Shown here: positions 30,841-49,900 of the stretch, piece by piece
Position numbering within the stretch: the stretch's first letter is position 1
Layout of the letters: each line of letters begins with the position of its first letter
Source: Megachile rotundata
Taxonomy: Eukaryota; Arthropoda; Insecta; Hymenoptera; Megachilidae
Direction of reading: 5' to 3'
NCBI RefSeq assembly: GCF_050947335.1
Contig: NW_027473318.1
Span: forward strand, 930,001-994,000
DNA: 64,000 bases
Program-made: the position numbers and the translations under genes
The notes under the pieces: generated by a model
The model's database searches: none
Told to the model about the DNA's origin: nothing
The model's input: only the letters and a program-made list of their open reading frames with translations

Positions 30841-31554
30841 ATACAATCACAATCATACAATCGCAAGCATACAATCACAATTATACAATCTCAATCATAC
30901 AATCACAATCATACAATCATAATCATACAATTACAGTTATACATCACAATCATACAATCACAATCATACAATCGCAATCATACAATCACAATCATACAAT
31001 CGCAATCATACAATTACAATCTCCCAAATACAATCTCCCAAATACAATCTCCCAAATACAATCAAACAATCACAATCATACAATCACAATCATACAATCA
31101 CAATCATACAATCACAATCATACAATCACAATCATACAATCACAATCATACAATCACAATCATACAATCACAATCATACAATCACAATCATACTTTCACA
31201 ATCATACTATCACAATCATACAATCACAATCATACAATCACAATCATACAATCCCAATCATAAACTCACAAAAATACAAACTTAATCATACAATCACAAT
31301 CATACAATCGCAATCATACAATCACAATCATACAATCAGAATCATACAATCACAATCATACGATCGCAATCATACAATCACAATCATACCATCACAATCA
31401 TACAATCACAATCATACAATCATAATCATACAATTACAATCATACATCACAATCATACAATCACAATCATACAATCGCAATCATACAATTACAATATCCC
31501 AAATACAATCTCCCAAATACAATCATACAATCACAATCATACATACACAATCAT
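30841..31554 (+). repeat. Segment equivalent to 18.54-19.38 kb
   Basis: Begins with TTATACAATCTC (30,880) and holds CAGTTATAC, CTCCC triplets with CAATCAAAC, A-prime (31,262), CGATCG (31,361) and CATACATACAC (near 31,543). The offset to the earlier copy is 12,171 at A-prime. One CGTAC/CGCACAACC cluster present at 18,830-18,890 is absent here. Confidence 0.83.
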
Positions 31555-34500
31555 ACAATCACAATCATACAATCGCAATCATACAATCGCAATCATACAA
31601 TTACAATATCCCAAATACAATCTCCCAAATACAATCATACAATCACAATCCTACAATCACAATCATACAATCACAATCATACAATCGCAGTCATACAATT
31701 ACAATATCCCAAATACAATCTCCCAAATACAATCATACAATCACAATCACACAATCACAATCATACAATCATAATCATACAATTACAATCATACATCACA
31801 ATCATACAGTCACAATCATACTATCACAATCATACAATCACAATCATACAGTCACAATCATACAATCACAATCATACAATCACAATCATACAATCATAAT
31901 CATACAATCACAATCATACAATCACAATCATACAATCACAATCATACAATCACAATCATACTTTCACAATCATACAATCACAATCATACAATCACAATCA
32001 TACAATCACAGTCATACAATCACAGTCATACAATCACAATCGTACTACCAAAATCATACAATCATAATCATACAATCACAATCGTGCATTCACAATCATA
32101 CAATCACAACCATACAATCACAATCATACAATCACAATCATACAATCACAATCATACAATCACAATCATACAATCACAATCATACAATCACAATCATACA
32201 ATCACAATCATACAATCGCATTCATACAATCGCAATCATACAATCACAATCATACAATCGCAGTCATACAATTACAATATCCCAAATACAATCTCCCAAA
32301 TACAATCATACAATCACAATCACACAATCACAATCATACAATCATAATCATACAATTACAATCATACATCACAATCATACAATCACAATCATACTATCAC
32401 AATCATACAATCACAATCATACAGTCACAATCATACAATCACAATCATACAATCACAATCATACAATCATAATCATACAATCACAATCATACAATCACAA
32501 TCATACAATCACAATCATACTTTCACAATCATACAATCACAATCATACAATCACAATCATACAATCACAGTCATACAATCACAGTCATACAATCACAATC
32601 GTACTATCAAAATCATACAATCACAATCATACAATCACAATCGTACATTCACAATCATACAATCACAACCATACAATCACAATCATACAATCACAATCAT
32701 ACAATCACAATCATACAATCACAATCATACAATCACAATCATACAATCACAATCATACAATCACAATCATACAATCACATTCATACAATCGCAAGCATAC
32801 AATCACAATCATACAATCTCAATCATACAATCACAATCATACATTCATAATCATACAATTACAATCATACATCACAATCATACAATCACGATTATACAAT
32901 CGCAATCATACAATTACAATATCCCAAATACAATCTCCCAAATACAATCATACAATCACAATCATACAATCACAATCATACAATCACAATCATACAATCA
33001 CAATCATACAATCACAATCATACAATCACAATCATACAATCACAATCATACAATCACAATCATACAATCACAATCATACAATCACATTCATACAATCGCA
33101 AGCATAGAATCACAATCATACAATCTCAATCATACAATCACAATCATACATTCATAATCATACAATTACAATCATACATCACAATCATACAATCACGATC
33201 ATACAATCGCAATCATACAATTACAATATCCCAAATACAATCTCCCAAATACAATCATACAATCACAATCATACAATCACAATCATACAATCACAATCAT
33301 ACAATCACAATCATACAATCACAATCATACAATCACAGTCGTACAATCGCATTCATACAATCGCAATCATACAATCACAATCATACAATCGCAATCATAC
33401 AATTACAATCTCGCAAATACAATCTCCCAAATACAATCACCCAAATACATACATACAATCACAATCATACAATCATAATCATACAATCACAATCATACAA
33501 TCACAATCATACAATCACAATCATACAATCACAATCATACTATCACAATCATACAATCACAATCATACTATCACAATCATACAATCACAATCATACAATC
33601 ACAATCATACAATCACAATCATACATTCAAAATCATGCAATCACAATCATACAATCACAATCATGCAATCACAATCATACAATCATAATCATGCAATCAC
33701 AATCATACAATCACAATCGTACAATCACAATCGTACAATCACAATCGCACAACCACAATCATACAGTCACAATCATACTTTCACAATCATAAAATCACAA
33801 TCATACAATCACAATCATACAATCACAATCATACAATCACAATCATACAATCACAATCATACAATCACAATCCTACAATCGCAATCATACAATCGCAATC
33901 ATACAATCACAACCATACAATCTCAATCATACAATCACAATCATACAAACACAATCAGACAATCACAATCATACAATCACAATCATACAATCACAATTAT
34001 GCAATCACAATCATACAATCGCATTCATACAATCGCAATCATACAATCACAATCATACAATCACAATCATACAATCACAATCATAAAATCACAAAAATAC
34101 AAACTTAATCATACAATCACAATCATACAATCGTAATCATACAATCACAATCATACAATCATAATCATACAATCACAATCATACATTTACAATCATACAT
34201 CACAATCATACAATCACAATCATACAATCGCAATCATACAATTACAATATCCCAAATACAATCTCCCAAATAAAATCATACAATCACAATCATACATACA
34301 CAATCATACAATCACAATCATACAATCGCAATCATACAATCGCAATCATACAATTACAGTATCCCAAATACAATCTCGCAAATACAATCATACAATCACA
34401 ATCATACAATCACAATCATACAATCACAATCATACAATCACAATCATACAATCGCAATCATACAATTACAATATCCCAAATACAATCTCCCAAATACAAT

Positions 34501-37500
34501 CATACAATCACAATCACACAATCACAATCATACAATCATAATCATACAATCACAATCATACAATCACAATCATACTATCACAATCATACAATCACAATCA
34601 TACAATCACAATCATACAATCACAATCATACAATCACAATCATACAATCACAATCATACCATCACAATCATACTTTCACAATCATACAACCACAATCATA
34701 CAATCGCAATCATACATTCAAAATCGTGCAATCACAATCATACAATCACAATCATGCAATCACAATCATACAATCAGAATCATACAATCACAATCATTCA
34801 ATAACAATCGTACAATCACAATCGTACAATCACAATCACACAACCACAATCAGACAATCACACTCATACAATCACAATCATACAATCACAATCATACAAT
34901 CACAATCATACCATCACAATCATACTTTCACAATCATACAATCACAATCATACAATCACAATCATACAATCACAGTCATACAATCACAATCATACAATCA
35001 CAATCATACTATCACAGTCATACAATCACAATCGTACTATCACAATCATACAATCACAATCATACAATCACAATCATACAATCACAATCATACAATCATA
35101 ATCATACAATCACAATCATACAATCACAATCATACAATCACAATCATACAATCACAATCATACAATCGCAAGCATACAATCACAATCATACAATCTCAAT
35201 CATACAATCACAATCATACAATCATAATCATACAATTACAGTCATACATCACAATCATACAATCACAATCATACAATCACAATCATACAATCGCAAGCAT
35301 ACAATCACAATCATACAATCTCAATCATACAATCACAATCATACAATCACAATCATACAATCATAATCATACAATTACAATCATACATCACAATCATACA
35401 ATCACAATCATACAATCACAATCATACTTTCACAATCATACTATCACAATCATACAATCACAATCATACAATCACAAAAATACAATCACAATCATACAAT
35501 CACAATCATACTTTCACAATCATACAATCACAATCATACAATCACAATCATACAATCACAGTCATACAATCACAGTCATACAATCACAATCATACTATCA
35601 CAATCATACAATCACAATCATAGAATCACAATCGTAAATTCACAATCATACAATCACAATCATACAATCACAATCATACAATCACAATCATACAATCACA
35701 ATCATACAATCACAATCATACAATCACAATCATACAATCACAATCATACAATCACAATCATACAATCACAATCATACAATCACAATCATACAATCACAAT
35801 CATACAATCACATTCATACAATCGCAAGCATACAATCACAATCATACAATCTCAATCATACAATCACAATCATACAATCATAATCATACAATTACAATCA
35901 TACATCACAATCATACAATCACAATCATACAATCGCAATCATACAATTACAATATCCCAAATACAATCTCCCAAATACAATCATACAATCAAAATCATAC
36001 AATCACAATCATACAATCACAATCATACAATCACAATCATACAATCACAATCATACAATCACAATCATACAATCGCATTCATACAATCGCAATCATACAA
36101 TCACAATCATACAATCGCAATCATACAATTACAATCTCCCAAATACAATCTCCCAAATACAATCTCCCAGATACAATCATACATTCAAAATCATGCAATC
36201 ACAATCATACAATCACAATCATGCAATCACAATCATACAATCAGAATCATACAATCACAATCATTCAATAACAATCGTACAATCACAATCGTATAATCAC
36301 AATCGCACAACCACAATCAGACAATCACACTCATACAATCACAATCATACAATCACAATCATACAATCACAATCATACCATCACAATCATACTTTCACAA
36401 TCATACAATCACAATCATACAATCACAATCATACAATCACAGTCATACAATCACAATCATACAATCACAATCATACTATCACAATCATACAATCAGAATC
36501 ATACAATCACAATCATACAATCACAATCATACAATCATAATCATACAATCACAATCATACAATCACAATCATACAGTCACAATCATACAATCTCAATCAT
36601 ACAATCACAATCATAGAATCATAATCATACAATTACAATCATACATCACAATCATACAATCACAATCATACAATCGCGATCATACAATCACAATCATACA
36701 ATCGCAATCATACAATTACAATCTCCCAAATACAATCTCCCAAATACAATCATACAATCACAATCATACAATCACAATCATGCAATCACAATCATACAAT
36801 CATAATCATACAATCACAATCATACTTTCACAATCATACTTTCACAATCATACAATCACAATCATACAATCACAATCATACAATCACAATCATACAATCA
36901 CAATCATACAATCACAATCATACAATCACAATCATACACTCACATTCATACAATCGCAAGCATACAATCACAATCATACAATCTCAATCACACAATCACA
37001 ATCATACAATCATAATCATACAATTACAATCATACATCACAATCATACAATCACAATCATACAATCGCAATCATACAATTACAATATCCCAAATACAATC
37101 TCCCAAATACAATCATACAATCACAATCATACAATCACAATCATACAATCACAATCATACAATCACAATCATACAATCATAATCATACAATCATAATCAT
37201 ACAATTACAATCTCCCAAATACAATCTCCCATATACAATCTCCCAGATACAATCATACAATCACAATCATACAATCACAATCATACAATCATAATCATAC
37301 AATTACAATCATACATCGCAATCATACAATCACAATCATACAATCGCAATCATGCAATCACAATCATACAATCGCAATCATACAATTACAATCTCCCAAA
37401 TACAATCTCCCAAATACAATCATACAATCACAATCATACAATCACAATCATACAATCACAATCATACAATCACAATCATACAATCACAATCATACTATCA

Positions 37501-40500
37501 CAATCATGCAATCACAATCATACAATCACAATCATACAATCACAATCATACAATCGCAATCATACAATCGCAATCATACATTCAAAATCATGCAATCACA
37601 ATCATACAATTACAATATCCCAAATACAATCATACAATCACAATCATACAATCACAATCATACAATCACAATCATACAATCACAATCATACAATCACAAT
37701 CATACAATCACAATCATACAATCACAATCATACTTTCACAATCATACAATCACAATCATACAATCACAATCATACAATCACAGTCATACAATCACAATCA
37801 TACAATCACAATCATACAATCACAATCATGCAATCACAATCATACAATCACATTCATACAATCGCAAGCATACAATCACAATCATACAATCTCAATCATA
37901 CAATCACAATCATACAATCATAATCATACAATTACAATCATACATCACAATCATACAATCACAATCATACAATCGCAATCAAACAATTACAATATCCCAA
38001 ATACAATCTCCCAAATACAATCATACAATCAAAATCATACAATCACAATCATACAATCACAATCATACAATTACAATATCCCAAATACAATCTCCCAAAT
38101 ACAATCATACAATCAAAATCATACAATCACAATCATACAATCACAATCATACAATCACAATCATACAATCACAATCATACAATCGCATTCATACAATCGC
38201 AATCATACAATTACAATCTCCCAAATACAATCTCCCAAATACAATCTCCCAAATACAATCAAACAATCACAATCATACAATCACAATCATACAATCACAA
38301 TCATACAATCACAATCATACAATCACAATCATACTATCACAATCGTACAATCACAATCGTACAATCACAATCGCACAACCACAATCAGACAATCACAATC
38401 ATACAATCACAATCATACAATCACAATCATACAATCACAATCATACTTTCACAATAATACTACCACAATCATACAATCACAATCATACAATCACAAGCAT
38501 ACTTTCACAATCATACTATCACAATCATACAATCACAATCATACAATCACAATCATACAATCCCAATCATAAACTCACAAAAATACAAACTTAATCATAC
38601 AATCACAATCATACAATCGCAATCATACAATCACAATCATACAATCAGAATCATACAATCACAATCATACGATCGCAATCATACAATCACAATCATACCA
38701 TCACAATCATACAATCACAATCATACAATCATAATCATACAATTACAATCATACATCACAATCATACAATCACAATCATACAATCGCAATCATACAATTA
38801 CAATATCCCAAATACAATCTCCCAAATACAATCATACAATCACAATCATACATACACAATCATACAATCACAATCATACAATCGCAATCATACAATCGCA
38901 ATCATACAATTACAATATCCCAAATACAATCTCCCAAATACAATCATACAATCACAATCCTACAATCACAATCATACAATCACAATCATACAATCGCAGT
39001 CATACAATTACAATATCCCAAATACAATCTCCCAAATACAATCATACAATCACAATCACACAATCACAATCATACAATCATAATCATACAATTACAATCA
39101 TACATCACAATCATACAGTCACAATCATACTATCACAATCATACAATCACAATCATACAGTCACAATCATACAATCACAATCATACAATCACAATCATAC
39201 AATCATAATCATACAATCACAATCATACAATCACAATCATACAATCACAATCATACTTTCACAATCATACAATCACAATCATACAATCACAATCATACAA
39301 TCACAGTCATACAATCACAGTCATACAATCACAATCGTACTACCAAAATCATACAATCACAATCATACAATCACAATCGTGCATTGACAATCATACAATC
39401 ACAACCATACAATCACAATCATACAATCACAATCATACAATCACAATCATACAATCACAATCATACAATCACAATCATACAATCACAATCATACAATCAC
39501 AATCATACAATCGCATTCATACAATCGCAATCATACAATCACAATCATACAATCGCAATCATACAATTACAATCTCCCAAATACAATCTCCCAAATACAA
39601 TCACCCAAATACAATCATACAATCACAATCATACAATCATAATCATACAATCACAATCATACAATCACAATCATACAATCACAATCATACAATCACAATC
39701 ATACAATCACAATCAAAGAATCACAATCATACAATCACAATCATACAATCATAATCATACAATTACAATCATACATCACAATCATACAGTCACAATCATA
39801 CTATCACAATCATACAATCACAATCATACAGTCACAATCATACAATCACAATCATACAATCACAATCATACAATCACAATCATACATTCAAAATCATGCA
39901 ATCACAATCATACAATCACAATCATGCAATCACAATCATACAATCACAGTCATACAATAACAATCATATAATCACAATCATACTATCACAATCATACAAT
40001 CACAATCATACAATCACAATCCTATAATCACAATCATGCAATCACAATCATACAATCACAATCATACAATCACAATCAAAGAATCACAATCATACAATCA
40101 CAATCATACAATCACAATCATACAATCACAATCATACAATCACAATCATACAATCACAATCATACTATCACAATCGTACAATCACAATCGTACAATCACA
40201 ATCGCACAACCACAATCAGACAATCACAATCATACAATCCCAATCATACAATCACAATCATACAATCACAATCATACAATCACAATCATACTTTCACAAT
40301 CATACTATCACAATCATACAATCACAGTCATACAATAACAATCATATAATCACAATCATACTATCACAATCATACAATCACAATCATACAATCACAATCC
40401 TATAATCACAATCATACAATCACAATCATACAATCACAATCATACAATCACAATCATACAATCGCAAGCATACAATCACAATCATACAATCTCAATCATA

Positions 40501-43430
40501 CAATCACAATCATACTATCATAATCATACAATTACAATCATACATCACAATCATACAACCACAATCATACAATCACAATCATACTATCGCAATCATACAA
40601 TCACAATCATACAATCACAATCATACGATCACAATCATACAATCGCAATCATTCAATCACAATCATACAATCACAATCATACAATCGCAATCATACAATT
40701 ACAATCTCCCAAATACAATCTCCCAAATACAATCTCCCAGATACAATCATACATTCAAAATCATGCAATCACAATCATACAATCACAATCATGCAATCAC
40801 AATCATACAATCAGAATCATACAATCACAATCATTCAATAACAATCGTACAATCACAATCGTATAAACACAATCGCACAACCACAATCAGACAATCACAC
40901 TCATACAATCACAATCATACAATCACAATCATACAATCACAATCATACCATCACAATCATACTTTCACAATCATACAATCACAATCATACAATCACAATC
41001 ATACAATCACAGTCATACAATCACAATCATACAATCACAATCATACTATCACAATCATACAATCACAATCATACAATCACAATCATACAATCACAATCAT
41101 ACAATCATAATCATACAATCACAATCATACAATCACAATCATACAATCACAATCATACAATCACAATCATACAATCGCAAGCATACAATCACAATCATAC
41201 AATCTCAATCATACAATCACAATCATACAATCATAATCATACAATTACAGTTATACATCACAATCATACAATCACAATCATACAATCGCAATCATACAAT
41301 CACAATCATACAATCGCAATCATACAATTACAATCTCCCAAATACAATCTCCCAAATACAATCTCCCAAATACAATCAAACAATCACAATCATACAATCA
41401 CAATCACACAATCACAATCATACAATCACAATCATACAATCACAATCATACAATCACAATCATACTATCACAATCGTACAATCACAATCGTACAATCACA
41501 ATCGCACAACCACAATCAGACAATCACAATCATACAATCACAATCATACAATCACAATCATACAATCACAATCATACAATCACAATCATACTTTCACAAT
41601 CATACTATCACAATCATACAATCACAGTCATACAATAACAATCATATAATCACAATCATACTATCACAATCATACAATCACAATCATACAATCACAATCC
41701 TATAATCACAATCATACAATCACAATCATACAATCACAATCATACAATCACAATCATACAATCACAATCATACAATCACAATCAAAGAATCACAATCATA
41801 CAATCACAATCATACAATCGCAAGCATACAATCACAATCATACAATCTCAATCATACAATCACAATCATACAATCACAATCATACAATCATAATCATACA
41901 ATTACAATCATACATCACAATCATACAATCACAATCATACAATCGCAATCATACAATTACAATATCCCAAATACTATCTCCCAAATACAATCATACAATC
42001 ACAATCATGCAATCACAATCATACAATCGCAAGCATACAGTCACAATCATACAATCTCAATCATACAATCACAATCATACAATCATAATCATACAATTAC
42101 AATCATACATCACAATCATACAATCTCAATCATACAATCACAATCATACAATCACAATCATACAATCATAATCATACAATTACAATCATACATCACAATC
42201 ATACAATCACAATCATACAATCGCAATCATACAATTACAATATCCCAAATACTATCTCCCAAATACAATCATACAATCACAATCATACAATCACAATCAT
42301 ACAATCGCAAGCATACAATCACAATCATACAATCTCAATCATACAATCACAATCATACTATCATAATCATACAATTACAATCATACATCACAATCATACA
42401 ACCACAATCATACAATCACAATCATACTATCGCAATCATACAATCACAATCATACAATCACAATCATACGATCACAATCATACAATCACAATCATTCAAT
42501 CACAATCATACAATCACAATCATACAATCGCAATCATACAATTACAATCTCCCAAATACAATCTCCCAAATACAATCTCCCAGATACAATCATACATTCA
42601 AAATCATGCAATCACAATCATACAATCACAATCATGCAATCACAATCATACAATCAGAATCATACAATCACAATCATTCAATAACAATCGTACAATCACA
42701 ATCGTATAATCAAAATCGCACAACCACAATCAGACAATCACACTCATACAATCACAATCATACAATCACAATCATACAATCACAATCATACCATCACAAT
42801 CATACTTTCACAATCATACAATCACAATCATACAATCACAATCATACAATCACAGTCATACAATCACAATCATACAATCACAATCATACTATCACAATCA
42901 TACAATCACAATCATACAATCACAATCATACAATCACAATCATACAATCATAATCATACAATCACAATCATACAATCACAATCATACAATCACAATCATA
43001 CAATCACAATCATACAATCGCAAGCATACAATCACAATCATACAATCTCAATCATACAATCACAATCATACAATCATAATCATACAATTACAGTTATACA
43101 TCACAATCATACAATCACAATCATACAATCGCAATCATACAATCACAATCATACAATCGCAATCATACAATTACAATCTCCCAAATACAATCTCCCAAAT
43201 ACAATCTCCCAAATACAATCAAACAATCACAATCATACAACCACAATCATACAATCACAATCATACAATCACAATCATACAATCACAATCATACAATCAC
43301 AATCATACTATCACAATCGTACAATCACAATCGTACAATCACAATCGCACAACCACAATCAGACAATCACAATCATACAATCACAATCATACAATCACAA
43401 TCATACAATCACAATCATACAATCACAATC
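31555..43430 (+). repeat. ~12.4-kb duplication, copy 1
   Basis: Matches 43,921-56,025 in order and nearly base for base. Offset at the start is 12,366 = 885 x 14 minus 24, and I count 24 13-bp units in the interval. Main landmarks are CGTGCATTC (32,080), CATTCATAATC (32,842; 33,149), CTCGCAAAT (33,412), CATACATACATAC (33,446), landmark A (34,085), landmark B (34,726; 36,193; 40,763; 42,606), CGCGATC (36,674), A-prime (38,571) and CGATCG (38,670). A private base change gives GCATTGAC at 39,382. Confidence 0.9.
34085..34140 (+). repeat. Landmark A, third class, followed by ACAATCGTAATCAT (three copies)
   Basis: Landmark A without D or CGATCG, followed about 40 bp later by the rare unit ACAATCGTAATCAT. 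Copies start at 34,085, 46,465 and 62,309. They mark the three copies of the same large segment (31.2-35 kb, 43.9-47.4 kb, 58.6-63.3 kb). Confidence 0.88.
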
Positions 43431-43920
43431 ATACTATCACAGTCATACAATCACAATCGTACTATCACAATCATACAATCACAATCATACAACCACAATC
43501 ATACAATCACAATCATACAATCATAATCATACAATCACAATCATACAATCACAATCATACAATCACAATCATACAATCACAATCATACAATCACAATCAT
43601 ACAATCGCAAGCATACAATCACAATCATACAATCTCAATCATACAATCACAATCATACAATCATAATCATACAATTACAGTCATACATCACAATCATACA
43701 ATCACAATCATACAATCACAATCATACAATCGCAAGCATACAATCACAATCATACAATCTCAATCATACAATCACAATCATACAATCACAATCATACAAT
43801 CATAATCATACAATTACAATCATACATCACAATCATACAATCACAATCATACAATCACAATCATACTTTCACAATCATACTATCACAATCATACAATCAC
43901 AATCATACAATCACAAAAAT
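43431..43920 (+). repeat. 490-bp mosaic patch between the two 12.4-kb copies
   Basis: This stretch does not match the region following copy 2. It follows 35,008-35,480 (offsets 8,424 then 8,438): CATACTATCACAGTC, CGTACTATC, CAATCATAATC, two K-module ends (43,684; 43,822), CATACTTTC/CATACTATC and CACAAAAATAC (43,912 against 35,474). At 43,921 the sequence switches to that found at 31,555. Private changes are CAACCAC at 43,491 and an extra canonical unit. Confidence 0.85.
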
Positions 43921-46900
43921 ACAATCACAATCATACAATCGCAATCATACAATCGCAATCATACAATTACAATATCCCAAATACAATCTCCCAAATACAA
44001 TCATACAATCACAATCCTACAATCACAATCATACAATCACAATCATACAATCGCAGTCATACAATTACAATATCCCAAATACAATCTCCCAAATACAATC
44101 ATACAATCACAATCACACAATCACAATCATACAATCATAATCATACAATTACAATCATACATCACAACCATACAGTCACAATCATACTATCACAATCATA
44201 CAATCACAATCATACAGTCACAATCATACAATCACAATCATACAATCACAATCATACAATCATAATCATACAATCACAATCATACAATCACAATCATACA
44301 ATCACAATCATACAATCACAATCATACTTTCACAATCATACAATCACAATCATACAATCACAATCATACAATCACAGTCATACAATCACAGTCATACAAT
44401 CACAATCGTACTACCAAAATCATACAATCATAATCATACAATCACAATCGTGCATTCACAATCATACAATCACAACCATACAATCACAATCATACAATCA
44501 CAATCATACAATCACAATCATACAATCACAATCATACAATCACAATCATACAATCACAATCATACAATCACAATCATACAATCACAATCATACAATCGCA
44601 TTCATACAATCGCAATCATACAATCACAATCATACAATCGCAGTCATACAATTACAATATCCCAAATACAATCTCCCAAATACAATCATACAATCACAAT
44701 CACACAATCACAATCATACAATCATAATCATACAATTACAATCATACATCACAATCATACAATCACAATCATACTATCACAATCATACAATCACAATCAT
44801 ACAGTCACAATCATACAATCACAATCATACAATCACAATCATACAATCATAATCATACAATCACAATCATACAATCACAATCATACAATCACAATCATAC
44901 TTTCACAATCATACAATCACAATCATACAATCACAATCATACAATCACAGTCATACAATCACAGTCATACAATCACAATCGTACTATCAAAATCATACAA
45001 TCACAATCATACAATCACAATCGTACATTCACAATCATACAATCACAACCATACAATCACAATCATACAATCACAATCATACAATCACAATCATACAATC
45101 ACAATCATACAATCACAATCATACAATCACAATCATACAATCACAATCATACAATCACATTCATACAATCGCAAGCATACAATCACAATCATACAATCTC
45201 AATCATACAATCACAATCATACATTCATAATCATACAATTACAATCATACATCACAATCATACAATCACGATTATACAATCGCAATCATACAATTACAAT
45301 ATCCCAAATACAATCTCCCAAATACAATCATACAATCACAATCATACAATCACAATCATACAATCACAATCATACAATCACAATCATACAATCACAATCA
45401 TACAATCACAATCATACAATCACAATCATACAATCACAATCATACAATCACAATCATACAATCACATTCATACAATCGCAAGCATAGAATCACAATCATA
45501 CAATCTCAATCATACAATCACAATCATACATTCATAATCATACAATTACAATCATACATCACAATCATACAATCACGATCATACAATCGCAATCATACAA
45601 TTACAATATCCCAAATACAATCTCCCAAATACAATCATACAATCACAATCATACAATCACAATCATACAATCACAATCATACAATCACAATCATACAATC
45701 ACAATCATACAATCACAGTCGTACAATCGCATTCATACAATCGCAATCATACAATCACAATCATACAATCGCAATCATACAATTACAATCTCGCAAATAC
45801 AATCTCCCAAATACAATCACCCAAATACATACATACAATCACAATCATACAATCATAATCATACAATCACAATCATACAATCACAATCATACAATCACAA
45901 TCATACAATCACAATCATACTATCACAATCATACAATCACAATCATACTATCACAATCATACAATCACAATCATACAATCACAATCATACAATCACAATC
46001 ATACATTCAAAATCATGCAATCACAATCATACAATCACAATCATGCAATCACAATCATACAATCATAATCATGCAATCACAATCATACAATCACAATCGT
46101 ACAATCACAATCGTACAATCACAATCGCACAACCACAATCATACAGTCACAATCATACTTTCACAATCATAAAATCACAATCATACAATCACAATCATAC
46201 AATCACAATCATACAATCACAATCATACAATCACAATCATACAATCACAATCCTACAATCGCAATCATACAATCGCAATCATACAATCACAACCATACAA
46301 TCTCAATCATACAATCACAATCATACAAACACAATCAGACAATCACAATCATACAATCACAATCATACAATCACAATTATGCAATCACAATCATACAATC
46401 GCATTCATACAATCGCAATCATACAATCACAATCATACAATCACAATCATACAATCACAATCATAAAATCACAAAAATACAAACTTAATCATACAATCAC
46501 AATCATACAATCGTAATCATACAATCACAATCATACAATCATAATCATACAATCACAATCATACATTTACAATCATACATCACAATCATACAATCACAAT
46601 CATACAATCGCAATCATACAATTACAATATCCCAAATACAATCTCCCAAATAAAATCATACAATCACAATCATACATACACAATCATACAATCACAATCA
46701 TACAATCGCAATCATACAATCGCAATCATACAATTACAGTATCCCAAATACAATCTCGCAAATACAATCATACAATCACAATCATACAATCACAATCATA
46801 CAATCACAATCATACAATCACAATCATACAATCACAATCATACAATCGCAATCATACAATTACAATATCCCAAATACAATCTCCCAAATACAATCATACA

Positions 46901-49900
46901 ATCACAATCACACAATCACAATCATACAATCATAATCATACAATCACAATCATACAATCACAATCATACTATCACAATCATACAATCACAATCATACAAT
47001 CACAATCATACAATCACAATCATACAATCACAATCATACAATCACAATCATACCATCACAATCATACTTTCACAATCATACAACCACAATCATACAATCG
47101 CAATCATACATTCAAAATCGTGCAATCAGAATCATACAATCACAATCATGCAATCACAATCATACAATCAGAATCATACAATCACAATCATTCAATAACA
47201 ATCGTACAATCACAATCGTACAATCACAATCACACAACCACAATCAGACAATCACACTCATACAATCACAATCATACAATCACAATCATACAATCACAAT
47301 CATACCATCACAATCATACTTTCACAATCATACAATCACAATCATACAATCACAATCATACAATCACAGTCATACAATCACAATCATACAATCACAATCA
47401 TACTATCACAGTCATACAATCACAATCGTACTATCACAATCATACAATCACAATCATACAATCACAATCATACAATCACAATCATACAATCATAATCATA
47501 CAAACACAATCATACAATCACAATCATACAATCACAATCATACAATCACAATCATACAATCGCAAGCATACAATCACAATCATACAATCTCAATCATACA
47601 ATCACAATCATACAATCATAATCATACAATTACAGTCATACATCACAATCATACAATCACAATCATACAATCACAATCATACAATCGCAAGCATACAATC
47701 ACAATCATACAATCTCAATCATACAATCACAATCATACAATCACAATCATACAATCATAATCATACAATTACAATCATACATCACAATCATACAATCACA
47801 ATCATACAATCACAATCATACTTTCACAATCATACTATCACAATCATACAATCACAATCATACAATCACAAAAATACAATCACAATCATACAATCACAAT
47901 CATACTTTCACAATCATACAATCACAATCATACAATCACAATCATACAATCACAGTCATACAATCACAGTCATACAATCACAATCATACTATCACAATCA
48001 TACAATCACAATCATAGAATCACAATCGTAAATTCACAATCATACAATCACAATCATACAATCACAATCATACAATCACAATCATACAATCACAATCATA
48101 CAATCACAATCATACAATCACAATCATACAATCACAATCATACAATCACAATCATACAATCACAATCATACAATCACAATCATACAATCACAATCATACA
48201 ATCACATTCATACAATCGCAAGCATACAATCACAATCATACAATCTCAATCATACAATCACAATCATACAATCATAATCATACAATTACAATCATACATC
48301 ACAATCATACAATCACAATCATACAATCGCAATCATACAATTACAATATCCCAAATACAATCTCCCAAATACAATCATACAATCAAAATCATACAATCAC
48401 AATCATACAATCACAATCATACAATCACAATCATACAATCACAATCATACAATCACAATCATACAATCGCATTCATACAATCGCAATCATACAATCACAA
48501 TCATACAATCGCAATCATACAATTACAATCTCCCAAATACAATCTCCCAAATACAATCACACAAATACAATCATACAATCACAATCATACAATCATAATC
48601 ATACAATCACAATCATACAATCACAATCATACAATCACAATCATACAATCACAATCATACAATCGCAATCATACAATTACAATCTCCCAAATACAATCTC
48701 CCAAATACAATCTCCCAGATACAATCATACATTCAAAATCATGCAATCACAATCATACAATCACAATCATGCAATCACAATCATACAATCAGAATCATAC
48801 AATCACAATCATTCAATAACAATCGTACAATCACAATCGTATAATCACAATCGCACAACCACAATCAGACAATCACACTCATACAATCACAATCATACAA
48901 TCACAATCATACAATCACAATCATACCATCACAATCATACTTTCACAATCATACAATCACAATCATACAATCACAATCATACAATCACAGTCATACAATC
49001 ACAATCATACAATCACAATCATACTATCACAATCATACAATCAGAATCATACAATCACAATCATACAATCACAATCATACAATCATAATCATACAATCAC
49101 AATCATACAATCACAATCATACAGTCACAATCATACAATCTCAATCATACAATCACAATCATAGAATCATAATCATACAATTACAATCATACATCACAAT
49201 CATACAATCACAATCATACAATCGCGATCATACAATCACAATCATACAATCGCAATCATACAATTACAATCTCCCAAATACAATCATACAATCACAATCA
49301 TACAATCACAATCATGCAATCACAATCATACAATCATAATCATACAATCACAATCATACTTTCACAATCATACTTTCACAATCATACAATCACAATCATA
49401 CAATCACAATCATACAATCACAATCATACAATCACAATCATACAATCACAATCATACAATCACAATCATACACTCACATTCATACAATCGCAAGCATACA
49501 ATCACAATCATACAATCTCAATCACACAATCACAATCATACAATCATAATCATACAATTACAATCATACATCACAATCATACAATCACAATCATACAATC
49601 GCAATCATACAATTACAATATCCCAAATACAATCTCCCAAATACAATCATACAATCACAATCATACAATCACAATCATACAATCACAATCATACAATCAC
49701 AATCATACAATCATAATCATACAGTCATAATCATACAATTACAATCTCCCAAATATAATCTCCCAAATACAATCTCCCAGATACAATCATACAATCACAA
49801 TCATACAATCACAATCATACAATCATAATCATACAATTACAATCATACATCGCAATCATACAATCACAATCATACAATCGCAATCATGCAATCACAATCA

